A DNA stretch of 52,174 bases, from contig CADECY010000062.1 in the NCBI GenBank assembly GCA_902825945.1, positions 1-52,174 on the forward strand, read 5' to 3'. Below, piece by piece: positions 1 to 8,733 of this stretch. This DNA comes from an uncultured Acidobacteriota bacterium (GTDB taxonomy: Bacteria > Acidobacteriota > Terriglobia > Bryobacterales > Bryobacteraceae). Numbering within the stretch: the first letter of the stretch is position 1; each line of letters begins with the position of its first letter. The notes under the pieces are model-generated. The model searched no databases and was not told the DNA's origin. It saw only the letters and a program-made list of their open reading frames with translations. Position numbers and translations under genes: made by a program.

Positions 1-32
1 CCGGCATTATATGCGAATCGATTCTCGATTGC

Positions 33-910
33 TCAGGAGCCTGGCGCCCGGCCGCTTGCTTCGCGGCAGGTATCGGCAATCAAACCAGCGACAGCTCGCA
101 CGTAGCCGATCGAAGGCATCGTGCAACTGATCCCACGGAAGCTGATCAGTCCTTCGGCGAGCAGCGGCCGCAACGTCTCTTCCACCCATGCGATCGAACG
201 ATGGGGTTCGTGCGGATGCTGATGGAACGGGTCAACCAGGAACCCGATGGGGAGCCCCGACACGTCGCGCAGCGCGCGCACGTCTTCCTGCCATCTGCCG
301 TAGACCGCGAGGGCGAGCGCGATTGGCCGGTGCGGCTGAATCAACTGCCACAGGTCCGCGGGTTTCTCTCCGGAGATCAGAGTGCCGAACGGCTCGATAT
401 CGAAGGTGATGATCGTGGGATCCGGCGGCCGGTCTCCTGCTGTACGACCTCCACCGCGAGCAGTCCTGCTTCAGCGAATCGGGAATCGGGCTGGAACGTC
501 AAGTGGATCGCGTCCACTCCGGCGCTCCAAAGTTCAAGAATGTGGGCTGTGTGATTGGCGATCACATCCTCGATGCGTCGATCGGGCACCAGACTCAGCG
601 GGATGGAAGGGCCGACAGCTCCGAGCACATAGGCCCGCTCGCCGGCTGCCTTTCGAGCGATCGCTGCCGCCGCGCGATTGCACTGAACTCCGCGGCTCAC
701 ATCGGGTATCGGATCAACGCTGAGCGTGTGTGTATCGATCACGTCCGCGCCAGCTCCCACGAGTTCGCGGTTCCATTCGAGCAGCGCTTCCGGATGAGTC
801 AGGTTGAACTCCACCTGGTAGGAATCGCCGCCCCACGCCGGATTCATCGGCGACGCATTGCAGAGCAGCACTCGTTCCGCGAGCGCCTGCTCCAGCGGAA
901 TCGCGGGCAT
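33..910 (-). pseudogene. Homocysteine S-methyltransferase-like protein, frameshifted
   Basis: Two frames together give one ~290-residue homocysteine S-methyltransferase-like (BHMT/MetH N-domain) barrel. The first frame (910 down to ~416) carries FNLTHPEALLEWNRELVGAG and GADVIDTHTLS, which match the family's NLTHPE and AGADII-T-T motifs. The reading resumes one frame over at ~416 (TIITFDIEPFGTLISGEKP, then RGISC) and stops at 33. One base appears to be missing near 416. The paired Cys zinc-ligand motif (GGCC) expected near the C-terminus is absent and only one candidate Cys (GISC) is seen, so even the repaired protein would be atypical. The start lies 3 nt after the stop of the YgfZ/GcvT-like gene, so it is the last gene of that operon. 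A sequencing error at 416 cannot be excluded. Confidence 0.68.
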
Positions 911-913
911 GGC

Positions 914-1858
914 CTACGCCGGTGCCCGATCGGTCGCGCGCAGCAACACCTGCCCCGCCCGCACCGCGACCTTCTTCGCGATCACCTCGCTCCGCAGGTA
1001 GCCGAATGCGTACTGCTTGCCCGTGGCGGGGGATAGCGCCGCCGAGGTCACTTCGCCGACCTCCTTGCCTTCGAGCGTCAGCTTCTCGCCGGGCTTGACT
1101 AGCTCAGAAGAGTCCGACACCAGTTGAACGAGCTTCCGGTTCACCGCACCGCGCGAACGGACCCGCTCGACGATCTCCTGCCCGAGATAGCAGCCCTTGT
1201 TAAAGCTGATCGCATGCAGCAGTTGCGTTTCGTGCGGAATCTGCTTTTCGCCAAAATCCTCGGAGAATCGCGGCCGCGCATTCTCGATCCGCACCGCGCG
1301 GGCTTCTTCGGGAGTAGCGGGAATCGCCCCCACGCCGAGCAGCCAGCTTTCGACGGCGCCATGTTGGCCGCTGTCGGCGAAGATGCGGAATCCGGGTTGT
1401 CCGGTGGAACTGAGTCCCGCGATCACGCCCGCCTGCCATGGCATGTTGCCAAACGGACCGGGCACATCGGCGGGCGAAATCTTGGCGAGCAGTTCCGCGG
1501 CCGCCGGACCTTCGAGCGCGAAAACGGCTCGGGCCGCGGTGGCATCGTGGACCGTACAGTCGTCGGCGATGATGTAGCGGTCGATGTGTCCGGCGAGCGA
1601 ATCGGCCGCCTCGGGCTCGGTGTCGAGAATTAGCGTGTCGGCGGTGCAAAGCACGTTCGCGTCGGCGAGGATGCGTCCCTGCGCGGAGAGAAACATCGCA
1701 TAACAACCGGAACCGGGCTCGAGCGCCTGCACGTTGTTCGAGCACATCGCGTGCACCAAGCGGGCGCGGTCTTCGCCAATCAGCACGATGTGGCCACGGC
1801 CGGTGAGATCGAGCAATGCCGCGCTCTCTCGAAGCGCGCGATATCCGTCGGTGATCAT
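914..1858 (-). CDS. ygfZ: Folate-binding YgfZ/GcvT-like protein
   Basis: A 314-residue protein of the GcvT/YgfZ family. YgfZ proteins use folate to support Fe-S enzyme maintenance. The diagnostic motif KGCYLGQE lies at residues 221-228, including the conserved Cys that distinguishes YgfZ/IBA57 from true glycine-cleavage T-protein. The start chosen is the ATG at 1858, whose ATGA overlaps the stop of the upstream membrane-protein gene. The same frame stays open further upstream, but that part only mirrors the neighbouring gene. It is followed 3 nt later by the methyltransferase-like gene, so a link to one-carbon metabolism is plausible but inferred. Confidence 0.88.
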   Translation of the reverse strand: MITDGYRALRESAALLDLTGRGHIVLIGEDRARLVHAMCSNNVQALEPGSGCYAMFLSAQGRILADANVLCTADTLILDTEPEAADSLAGHIDRYIIADDCTVHDATAARAVFALEGPAAAELLAKISPADVPGPFGNMPWQAGVIAGLSSTGQPGFRIFADSGQHGAVESWLLGVGAIPATPEEARAVRIENARPRFSEDFGEKQIPHETQLLHAISFNKGCYLGQEIVERVRSRGAVNRKLVQLVSDSSELVKPGEKLTLEGKEVGEVTSAALSPATGKQYAFGYLRSEVIAKKVAVRAGQVLLRATDRAPA

Positions 1859-2244
1859 TGCGACAGGCGCCTCAGGTACGCCGAGATCAGAGTGATCGCG
1901 ATACCCGAGACCGTGACGCCCGTGAGCCATCGAGTGGCTTTCGATTCGGGCGTGCCCGCGCGTCCCAAAAGCAGCGCGATCGCCATGACGTGCAGTGCCA
2001 GCAGGAACTTGATGCCGAACAACATGTGATAAGGCTTCGGCGTGCTGGTCTTCAATAGGAAGTTGTACAGGCCGCTGATCACAATCAGGGCCGAGAGCCG
2101 CCATGCCCATGGCTGAAACGCCGCGGCAGTCTCCGGGGCCCAACGCCCTTTGAGGATGACCCGCGCAAACAGGAATCCGCCCAGCAGGAAGATCGCCGAA
2201 GTGACGTGCGTCCAACGCGAAAGAATCGGTACCCAATCACCCAT
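1855..2244 (-). CDS. Small integral membrane protein (CopD-like)
   Basis: A 129-residue, very hydrophobic protein with about four predicted membrane helices (residues ~12-30, 46-65, 75-95 and 106-123). The N-terminal WTHVTSAIFLLGGFLFARV is typical of small CopD/DUF2269-like four-helix proteins with a His in helix 1. No function can be assigned firmly. It overlaps the YgfZ-like gene by 4 bp and starts 23 bp after the transglutaminase gene. A TATACT box on this strand (2259-2254) ends 9 nt before the ATG, so it may also have its own promoter. Confidence 0.75.
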   Translation of the reverse strand: MGDWVPILSRWTHVTSAIFLLGGFLFARVILKGRWAPETAAAFQPWAWRLSALIVISGLYNFLLKTSTPKPYHMLFGIKFLLALHVMAIALLLGRAGTPESKATRWLTGVTVSGIAITLISAYLRRLSQ

Positions 2245-2253
2245 GAAGCTCCC

Positions 2254-2259
2254 AGTATA
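2254..2259 (-). promoter_or_regulatory. -10-like TATACT before the membrane-protein gene
   Basis: TATACT on the minus strand ends 9 nt upstream of the ATG at 2244. If used, the transcript would be leaderless or nearly so. No convincing -35 was identified. Confidence 0.4.
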
Positions 2260-2267
2260 GCGAGGGC

Positions 2268-3209
2268 TCAGCCCACATCACGAAACGAAATCGTGGACTT
2301 CAATCCGCGGAACGGCTTCCCGTCCACTTCCGCGTACGGGTCGATGAAGAAGTTCAACGGATCTCCGGCCTGATGCGGTGAGAGATGCACGTCGCGCCCG
2401 CGCGAGAATTCGAGCCGGTTCTCGTCGTGGGCTCCGAAGAAGTAGTCGCGGCGGGCCGGATCCTTGGCCGCCTCCGAGGCATCCACCGGGATCCAGCCTA
2501 TGCCCTTCGCGTGGAATTCGGCCCAACAGTGATAGCCCGCGATCTGACCCCGGCCTCGCTTGGGCGGAAGCGGCAGGCCGATCGCGAATCGCGCGGGGAT
2601 GCCGAGGGCGCGGCAGTAGCCGATGAAGATCGCATGGAAGTCCGTGCAGTTTCCACGGCGCGCGTCGCAGGCGTAATAGATATCGCCGCGGCCCCAGCCC
2701 TTACCGGACTTGTCGTACTTCACCGTTGCCACCACGTGCCGGTAGATCGCGCGGGCCATCTCGAGACCGGACTTCGCGCCCGCTTCGGCGACGACATCGC
2801 GCGCCCAGCCGCGGACCTTTTCGTCGAGCGGAACCAAGCGGTCCGGATGCAGACAGCAGCCTGGTCCCGGATCCTGCTCCACGGCGCGGCTCGCCTCGAT
2901 CGGCGCGACGCGCTCGAGGCGAATCGCCTCGATCGTCATGCGAATCTCGCCGTCCGAGTTCGCGGTGGTGAACAGAAACTGGTTCGACTCCTGGCCGTTC
3001 GTGATGCGATACCGCCAATGCGAGTCGATCTCGCGCCGCACGATCTTCTGATACGCATCGGCACGTGGAACCGGCAACCAAACGCTCGCGGACTTGCGAT
3101 CGGGTACGCCCGTGATCTCCACGCGATACTCGACCTCGAAGTGCCGCTGCCTGGGATCGGCGCCGAATGCCGCCACGGCGGCGGAAGAGAACAACGCACG
3201 GCGAGTCAT
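2268..3209 (-). CDS. Transglutaminase-like (papain-fold) exported protein
   Basis: A 313-residue protein with an N-terminal twin-Arg-like leader (MTRRALFSSAAVAAFGA) and a bacterial transglutaminase-like domain at about residues 150-260. The triad is visible: Cys188 in RRGNCTDFHA, His227 in AGYHCWAEFH and Asp243 in WIPVDAS. Residues 20-110 form a beta-rich N-domain common in this family. It would be a secreted protease or amidase-like enzyme of unknown substrate. Its ATG overlaps the TGA of the TPR gene (ATGA), so the two are translationally coupled. Confidence 0.85.
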   Translation of the reverse strand: MTRRALFSSAAVAAFGADPRQRHFEVEYRVEITGVPDRKSASVWLPVPRADAYQKIVRREIDSHWRYRITNGQESNQFLFTTANSDGEIRMTIEAIRLERVAPIEASRAVEQDPGPGCCLHPDRLVPLDEKVRGWARDVVAEAGAKSGLEMARAIYRHVVATVKYDKSGKGWGRGDIYYACDARRGNCTDFHAIFIGYCRALGIPARFAIGLPLPPKRGRGQIAGYHCWAEFHAKGIGWIPVDASEAAKDPARRDYFFGAHDENRLEFSRGRDVHLSPHQAGDPLNFFIDPYAEVDGKPFRGLKSTISFRDVG

Positions 3210-4306
3210 CGATTCGCGAACACCTCGCGCTCATCACGCGCTGCCTTCTGCTTCAGGGCCGCGACCTTGACGCGAGCCTGCTGCGCCTCGTTGGCCCGGC
3301 CAGCCGCTTGCAGCGCGCGGGCGAGTTGATAGTAGATCGCCCCCTCGTTCATGTTGAGCTTAGCCGCCTTGTCGAGCAGAGGAATCGCCGCGGTGGCCCG
3401 GCCGGCCTGCAAGTGCGCGCGGCCGAGATAGTAATACGCGCCCCACCCATCGGGCCGCGCCGCGCGCGCTTTCTCGAGCAGCGGAATCGCTTCCGCGTCG
3501 CGGCCGCTTACGGTCAGCAGCGCCCCGAGATAATAGGCGGTCTCGGCGTGATTCGGATTCCGCGTCAGCGCGTCGCGCAGATGCCGTTCGGCGCCGGCGT
3601 TGTCTCGCAGGGAAAGCGCCGTCTTGCCGAGTTCGAGATGGACGCCCGCAAGATCGGGATCCAGTTCCGCGGCCTTGCGGAACGCCGCGGACGCTTCCTC
3701 GAACAGAGTGTTTTCCGCGTACGCTTTGCCGAGCAGGAACTGCGCCTGCGCCGGAGGAGCCGAGCCGAGCAACTGATCGAAGATCGCTCGAGCGCGATCG
3801 CTCCGCTTCAGCTTGAGTTCGCCCACGGCGCGAAGAAACAGCACGCCTGGGGAGGCAGGAAGCGTCTCGAGCGCCTCGAGCGCGAGTGCCAGTTCGCCGG
3901 TGTAGAGCCTGCAAGTGGCGAGCAGTTCGCGCGATTGCAGCGACGCGGCGCGGCTCGCGTCGAGCTTGGCGAACAAGGGCTTGGCAGCCGCATAATCCTC
4001 CTGCTTCAGATGCGCCAAGCCGAGATTCAGCCATAGCCCCGGCTCGCCCGGAGCGAGTTTCATTGCGCGTTGATAGACCGCGATCGCCTCTGCCGGACGG
4101 TCCAGCCGCGAATAGACCACGCCGAGATTTCCGAGCGCGCCGATGTTGTCCGGTTCGGTCTTCAGTACTTGCCGGAATCCCGACGCGGCGCCAGCGAGAT
4201 CACCCGAGGCCAACGAATCGGACGCCTTGCGGAACAGCGCTTCTGGCGAATCCGCGGCAACGAGCGCGAACCCGAGCGCGGCAAGAGCGATCCGAGCGGG
4301 CTTCAC
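3206..4306 (-). CDS. Secreted TPR-repeat protein
   Basis: A protein of about 366 residues made almost entirely of tetratricopeptide repeats (at least seven; e.g. NIGALGNLGVVYSRLDRPAE and AETAYYLGALLTVSGRDAEA) behind a signal peptide (ARIALAALGFALVAADS). TPRs are protein-protein scaffolds and no partner can be named. I chose GTG at 4306 over the in-frame TTG at 4324, because a TACACT -10-like box ends 8 nt before that GTG. It heads the five-gene minus-strand operon that runs to position 33. Confidence 0.82.
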   Translation of the reverse strand: MKPARIALAALGFALVAADSPEALFRKASDSLASGDLAGAASGFRQVLKTEPDNIGALGNLGVVYSRLDRPAEAIAVYQRAMKLAPGEPGLWLNLGLAHLKQEDYAAAKPLFAKLDASRAASLQSRELLATCRLYTGELALALEALETLPASPGVLFLRAVGELKLKRSDRARAIFDQLLGSAPPAQAQFLLGKAYAENTLFEEASAAFRKAAELDPDLAGVHLELGKTALSLRDNAGAERHLRDALTRNPNHAETAYYLGALLTVSGRDAEAIPLLEKARAARPDGWGAYYYLGRAHLQAGRATAAIPLLDKAAKLNMNEGAIYYQLARALQAAGRANEAQQARVKVAALKQKAARDEREVFANR

Positions 4307-4314
4307 TACAGCCG

Positions 4315-4320
4315 AGTGTA
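4315..4320 (-). promoter_or_regulatory. -10-like TACACT for the TPR operon
   Basis: TACACT on the minus strand ends 8 nt before the GTG at 4306. It decides the start choice and implies a leaderless transcript if real. Confidence 0.38.
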
Positions 4321-4378
4321 GCAAGCGAAAATCGGATCGCGCCCGCGCGAGCCTCGTGTAACGCGGGCGTTTCGCCGA

Positions 4379-4384
4379 TACAAT
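4379..4384 (+). promoter_or_regulatory. -10-like TACAAT for the MFS gene
   Basis: TACAAT ends 6 nt before the ATG at 4391. It lies in the 84-bp divergent gap shared with the TPR operon. Confidence 0.38.
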
Positions 4385-4390
4385 GGAAGT

Positions 4391-5629
4391 ATGGGCTCAG
4401 CACGGCGCCATTTTGGCGCCGACTTCTGGACCCTGGTGGGGGCCACCTTCATCGGATTCCTGGGGATGGGCGCCGTGTTACCGGTGCTCGCCACTCACAT
4501 CCGGCACGATCTCGGCCAGTCCGATTTCATTGCCGGTCTCGTGATCGGGACATTCTCGGCGGTCGCCCTAGCCAGCAGGTTCATCTCCGGTCGAATCGCG
4601 GACCGGAAGGGAAGAAAAATCGCACTGATCGGAGGGCTGCTGTCTTGTAGCCTTGCCGGTATCGCCTATCTGTTACCGATCGGAGTGGCCGGTGCGTTCC
4701 TCGGACGCGGGCTACAGGGTTTCGGCGAAGCGCTCCTCTATACAGGTGCCGCCGCCTGGATCGTGGAACTCTCCGACGACACGCGCCGGGCGCGTGCGCT
4801 CGGATATCTGAGCACCGGTATCTGGGGCGGCATCTGCGTCGGTCCCGCAATCGGACAGATGCTCGGTGACTTTCAGAAAGCAGGATTCCTGCTTGTCCTG
4901 TCGCCGCTTCTGGCGATCGCGGCGGTGTCGCGAGTGAAAGAAGACTACGTGGCGCCCTTGAAGCAGGGCCCCCGTCAATGGCTTCCCGGCGGATCGTTCC
5001 TGCCCGGCATCACCCTCGGTCTGGTCAATGTCCACTATCCGGCAGTCACCGGATTCCTGGTCCTGCACCTTGCCTATGCCGGTGAAGCCGGCAAGACCGC
5101 CATTTCGGCCTACGCGTTGATGGTACTGACCTCGCGTTTCTTCCTCGGGGGATTGCCGGACAAAGTCCATCCGCGCGTGACCTTCTATCTCGGGCTCGGG
5201 TCGATGGCGGTGGGGCTCACCATGATCGCGTTGGCTCCGCCTGGATGGCTCGCCATCATCGCGGCCGGGCTCATTGGGTTCGGGTTCTCGTTTCCGTGGC
5301 CTTCGGTGGCGACGGTGGTGCTGCGGCGCGTTTCGCCCGCCGAACGGGCCTCCTCGATCGGGACTCTCAGCGCGATCGTCGATCTGTTCGTCGCGCTCAG
5401 TTCTTTCACGAGCGGCGCTGTGGCGACGCGGTTCGGATATCCGGCCACCTATGTGCTGGCGATCTTGGCATTAGGTGGCGCGGCCGTGATCGGACGCCGA
5501 TACCTGACAGACGATTCCCTGGCATACTCGGGAGATGCACAGGCTGCTGCTGTCCCTGGTCACGCTGGCCCCGCCGGTGATGCTCGCCCAGAGTCCGAAC
5601 TGGCCCCAACATCTCGGTCCGTCGCGTAA
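4391..5629 (+). CDS. Major facilitator superfamily transporter
   Basis: A 412-residue, 12-helix MFS permease. The loop 2-3 signature appears as SGRIADRKGRKIALIGG (residues ~74-90). Two six-helix halves are separated by a charged loop around residue 190. It is most like drug/sugar exporters of the YfcJ/MdtG kind; the substrate is unknown. The last ~38 residues (after YLTDDSLAYS) are Ala/Gly/Pro-rich and lie in the stretch shared with the next gene. They look like an incidental read-on tail rather than conserved sequence. Confidence 0.85.
   Translation: MGSARRHFGADFWTLVGATFIGFLGMGAVLPVLATHIRHDLGQSDFIAGLVIGTFSAVALASRFISGRIADRKGRKIALIGGLLSCSLAGIAYLLPIGVAGAFLGRGLQGFGEALLYTGAAAWIVELSDDTRRARALGYLSTGIWGGICVGPAIGQMLGDFQKAGFLLVLSPLLAIAAVSRVKEDYVAPLKQGPRQWLPGGSFLPGITLGLVNVHYPAVTGFLVLHLAYAGEAGKTAISAYALMVLTSRFFLGGLPDKVHPRVTFYLGLGSMAVGLTMIALAPPGWLAIIAAGLIGFGFSFPWPSVATVVLRRVSPAERASSIGTLSAIVDLFVALSSFTSGAVATRFGYPATYVLAILALGGAAVIGRRYLTDDSLAYSGDAQAAAVPGHAGPAGDARPESELAPTSRSVA
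5523..5528 (+). promoter_or_regulatory. -10-like CATACT inside the MFS 3' end
   Basis: An extended TGG-CATACT sequence ends 6 nt before the ATG at 5535. It is a possible internal promoter for the propeller gene within the MFS coding region. Confidence 0.33.
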
Positions 5630-6740
5630 CGGCGTCTACTCGGGTCCGTGGTCGGAGAAGTCGGGCTTCCAGCAGATCTGGAAACACGATCTCGGTGAGG
5701 GGTTCGCGGCTCCGGCCGTAGCCGATGGACGCGTGCTCGTCTACCATCGCCAAGGCGGCCAGGACAAACTCGAAAGCCTCGACGCGGCCACGGGCAAAAC
5801 CCAGTGGACCTACGCCTACGCGACCGGCTATCGCGACGATTTCGGTTTCAGCGAAGGTCCGCGCGGAACTCCGGCCGTCGATGGCGATCGCGTCTTCATT
5901 TACTCGGCGGAGGGCCTTCTTCATGCCGTGAACGTGAAGACCGGCGCGAAAATCTGGTCGCTCGACGCGCGGAAGGAGTTCGGCGTCCGCAAAGAGTTCT
6001 TCGGGACCGGATGCTCGCCTCTCGTGGACGGTGGCCGCCTGCTGATGAACATCGGCGGAGCGAACGGAGCGGGTGTGGTGGCGCTCGATCCAGCCACCGG
6101 TAAGACGCTGTGGAAGGCATTGAATCACGAGTCCGGCTACGCGTCGCCGGTCGCGGCCGACATCAACGGGCAGCGCCACGCGGTCTTCTTTACGCGCGAA
6201 GGAGTCGTGGTGGCGAACGCGGCCACCGGCAAGGTCACGATCGAGAAGCGGTGGCGCGCACGCATGGCGGCGTCGGTCAACGCCGCGACTCCAATCGTTT
6301 CGGGCACTCAGGCATTCTTCACGTCGAGCTACGACACAGGTGCGCTGTTGCTCGACGTGGCGACGGGAAAGGAGATCTGGTCCGGCGACGAATCGCTTTC
6401 CTCGCACTATGCGACGCCCGTGTTGGCCGACGGGCATCTCTACGGACTCCACGGCCGTCAGGAACACGGCCAGACACTGCGCTGCGTCGAATGGAAGAGC
6501 GGCAAGGTGAAATGGGAACAGCCGGGATTCAAGGCGGGAACGGTGACACTCGCAGGATCGCATCTGTTCGTGATCACCGAGCAGGGAGAACTCCAAGTGG
6601 CTCCGGCGACGCCGAAAGGCTACAAGCCGGTAAAGAAGGTTCGGGTGGCGGACGCTTTGGTGCGCGCCTATCCGGCGTTGGCGGGCGGGCGGTTGTACGT
6701 GCGGTCGGAGGCGGGGATCGCGGCGTTCCGGATCGATTGA
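5535..6740 (+). CDS. Secreted PQQ-type beta-propeller protein
   Basis: A 401-residue protein with a signal peptide (MHRLLLSLVTLAPPVMLAQS) followed by NWPQHLGPSRNGVY, the usual opening of the outer-membrane PQQ-like/BamB-like propeller family. Repeated DAATGKTQWTY, DPATGKTLWK and DVATGKEIWSG blades are the tryptophan-docking motifs of an eight-blade propeller. No catalytic PQQ dehydrogenase residues are evident, so it is probably a scaffold or binding protein. The start overlaps the end of the MFS gene by 95 bp in another frame, and the signal peptide supports that start. Confidence 0.87.
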   Translation: MHRLLLSLVTLAPPVMLAQSPNWPQHLGPSRNGVYSGPWSEKSGFQQIWKHDLGEGFAAPAVADGRVLVYHRQGGQDKLESLDAATGKTQWTYAYATGYRDDFGFSEGPRGTPAVDGDRVFIYSAEGLLHAVNVKTGAKIWSLDARKEFGVRKEFFGTGCSPLVDGGRLLMNIGGANGAGVVALDPATGKTLWKALNHESGYASPVAADINGQRHAVFFTREGVVVANAATGKVTIEKRWRARMAASVNAATPIVSGTQAFFTSSYDTGALLLDVATGKEIWSGDESLSSHYATPVLADGHLYGLHGRQEHGQTLRCVEWKSGKVKWEQPGFKAGTVTLAGSHLFVITEQGELQVAPATPKGYKPVKKVRVADALVRAYPALAGGRLYVRSEAGIAAFRID

Positions 6741-6778
6741 GTAAGCCGGGTTTGGAGGGCTGGTGGGATCGAACTATA

Positions 6779-7307
6779 GTGGCTGCCACCGGCCTGGTCA
6801 CGATTGCAGAGTTCGAGAGCCTTTCCGGCGACGCTGCCCGGAACAAGGAACTGGTTGACGGAGAACTCGTCGAAATGCCAGGAAACCTGCTCGAACACGT
6901 CTTGCTACGCGACGACATGGTCTCGACATGACGCCGCCCGCACGGAAAGTGGGAGGCCGAGTCCTTTCGGACGCCTTGTTCAACTTCGATGGTACCGCGC
7001 GAGCACCCGATGTCGCGCTTGTTGGCCGCGACAAAATGAAGCTTGCAGCCGCGAAGAGGCGATCCAGCCGTTCGCACCAGACATCGCCGTCGAGATCGCG
7101 GGTGAGTATGAGCCGTTCCAGGATCTCCTTGCGAAAGCCAAGCTCTACCTTCGTTGCGGAACGCTCGAGGTTTGGCTGATCTCGATCAAGTCGCGAGAAG
7201 TGGTGCAGCTCACGCACGAACGCCGTGAGGTATTGGAAGACAACGAAGGGGTGCGAACCAGCCTCCTTCCTGACTTCGCATTCCGGCTGCGCGACTACTT
7301 GCGCTGA
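6779..7307 (+). pseudogene. Uma2-family (DUF820) endonuclease remnant
   Basis: An Uma2 domain is spread over three frames. Part one starts at GTG 6779 with the motifs LVTIAEFESLSGD and ELVDGELVEMPGN, and stops at 6931. Part two (~6930-7060) reads GRVLSDALF and RAPDVALVGRDKM, matching the family's G-V---F and R-PDV--V stretches. Part three (~7063-7307) reads FAPDIAVEIAGEYE, KAKLYLRCGTLEVWLI and LLPDFAFRLRDYL. At least two frameshifts are needed, and the second catalytic region is disturbed (AGEYEPF where VSPSD is usual). Uma2 proteins are PD-(D/E)XK-fold proteins, abundant and often degenerate in Acidobacteria and Cyanobacteria. Confidence 0.8.
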
Positions 7308-7629
7308 CCCTGAGGCTGCGGCGATGACGGCTGCAAGTTTCGAGCAAATGCCGGACACCCCGGCGCACGACAGGGAACACCCTTCGCGCAACGCTCGGGC
7401 GCGCACGTCACCACCGTCGAGATCTCTTCTATTGAGACGGCCATGGCCGCGTGCGCCAGACCTCGCCGTATTGGGTCTGGAACTACGGAAGCGCGGGTGA
7501 TCTCGTCCACGGGGACGGCGAGGAAGTCTCGACGGATTTGCTTTCGGGTTCTCTCCTCCGTCACAGAGATCTGCTGTACCGGTTGGAAAGGTGAACCCGG
7601 GCGGGCCGATGCGTCCCGGGTCCACTGGC
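7308..7629. other. Gap between the Uma2 remnant and the DUF4922-like gene
   Basis: About 320 bp with no gene I can support. A plus-strand open stretch near 7450-7592 (around GDLVHGDGEEVSTDLLSG) has reasonable composition but no recognised family. It may be more decayed sequence adjoining the Uma2 remnant. Confidence 0.4.
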
Positions 7630-8631
7630 TCACGCGCAGCGGCGGGCGAGTTCCTCCGCGAAATATGGCCGGACCGACCGTAGCATCCCGGACAGGCTCT
7701 CGTAGCTGAAGAAGAACTCTTCCATCCGCTCGCCCTCCGAGATCATCTCGCCGAACGTTTCCAGGCTCCCGATGAGAAAGCCGGGACGGGCCGCGATATG
7801 GCGGCTGTCGCGAGGCACGTAGTAGAGCGAGACCACGCCGTTGCGAGCGCACGCGAGGTAATTCTCCGCCGCCACGTCTCCCGCGATCTCACGCGCGGTC
7901 ACCGTGACTTCCACCGCTTGGCGGACGGCGTCGACGAGGTCACCGGTGAATCTCCAGGCCGAGAGGGGGTAGTGAGCGGGATCGGTCACGCATACGCGAT
8001 CGCCGCCTCCGGCGAGAGCCTCTTCAAGCGGCCAAGGGTTCGGCTCGTGAGCCAGGAGTTGAAAGTGGTTTCGGTCGAGCACGGTCGCACCCGCGAGCGA
8101 ATTGTAGATGCCCAGGAAGCCGGGCGCCTGGCGAACCAGTTCGCAAAGGTCGGCGAGAATTCGCGACAGGCGATCGGGACTGCCACGCCAGCCTTGCGGA
8201 TCGGACTCGAGTGTCGAAGCGACGGTCAAATGAAACCGCGCGAACGGATAGGGGTTGGCTAGCAGCGCGTACTCGCGCCCGTTCAATTGGACCTTGTAAG
8301 GAAACTGGCGGTAGCCGCTGGCGTGCGGGATCATGTCGAGGTCGAGCCGGCTGAGGCGCCGCCCCGCGAGGCGGTCCGGCAGCTGCGGAACCCGGACGGG
8401 ATGCTTGCGCTCGGCTCGCTTCGGGTTGTGCTGCACCACCAGACATTGAACGGACTCGTCCGAACAGATCCGGTAGCGCTGGCTTTGAGATAGATCGTCC
8501 TGCACGAACCCGTTGGCTGCGTGCTCGTTCCACAGGATCTCGATCTTGGGCGGAAGGCCTCCGGCGGTGTTGTCCAGGAGTTCCTGAAACAGCCGGGCTG
8601 TGCGATGATATGCTTCTTCGACGAAGGTCAT
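7630..8631 (-). CDS. DUF4922/GalT-like HIT-superfamily protein
   Basis: A 333-residue protein resembling DUF4922 and galactose-1-phosphate uridylyltransferase-like HIT proteins. Shared features are CLVVQHNPKRAER, YALLANPYPFARFHLTVAS and PGFLGIYNS followed by DRNHFQ. In relatives the last motif is DHxHFQ. Here the first His is Arg187, while the His that would act as nucleophile (His189) and Gln191 are kept. A nucleotide-sugar or nucleotidyl-transfer role is possible but unproven. The start is ATG 8631, with a GGAG about 8 nt upstream, rather than the in-frame GTG at 8640. It is divergent from the SorC-type regulator and may be its target. Confidence 0.6.
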   Translation of the reverse strand: MTFVEEAYHRTARLFQELLDNTAGGLPPKIEILWNEHAANGFVQDDLSQSQRYRICSDESVQCLVVQHNPKRAERKHPVRVPQLPDRLAGRRLSRLDLDMIPHASGYRQFPYKVQLNGREYALLANPYPFARFHLTVASTLESDPQGWRGSPDRLSRILADLCELVRQAPGFLGIYNSLAGATVLDRNHFQLLAHEPNPWPLEEALAGGGDRVCVTDPAHYPLSAWRFTGDLVDAVRQAVEVTVTAREIAGDVAAENYLACARNGVVSLYYVPRDSRHIAARPGFLIGSLETFGEMISEGERMEEFFFSYESLSGMLRSVRPYFAEELARRCA

Positions 8632-8708
8632 GAGATGCACTCCGTGGTGATTTCGCTCTGACTCGGGGAGCGATGGTCCATGATGCGCCCGCCGGGACGC
8701 TCGCGCAA

Positions 8709-8724
8709 CTGCAATTTGTTGCAG
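8709..8724. promoter_or_regulatory. Palindromic candidate operator of the SorC-type regulator
   Basis: A perfect inverted repeat, CTGCAA-TTTG-TTGCAG, lies in the divergent gap just upstream of the regulator's ATG (8734). An additional TTGCA half-site follows at 8730-8734. Its position suits autoregulation and control of the divergent DUF4922-like gene. Confidence 0.45.
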
Positions 8725-8733
8725 AATGGTTGC

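Noticed and set aside
1859..2236. N-terminal extension of the YgfZ-like frame
   Set aside because: These codons overlap the membrane-protein gene in another frame and carry no GcvT/YgfZ similarity; ATGA coupling at 1858 is a better start.
7450..7592. Plus-strand reading with GDLVHGDGEEVSTDLLSG
   Set aside because: Composition is acceptable, but there is no start, no family match and it is short; noted only as possible decay of a neighbouring gene.
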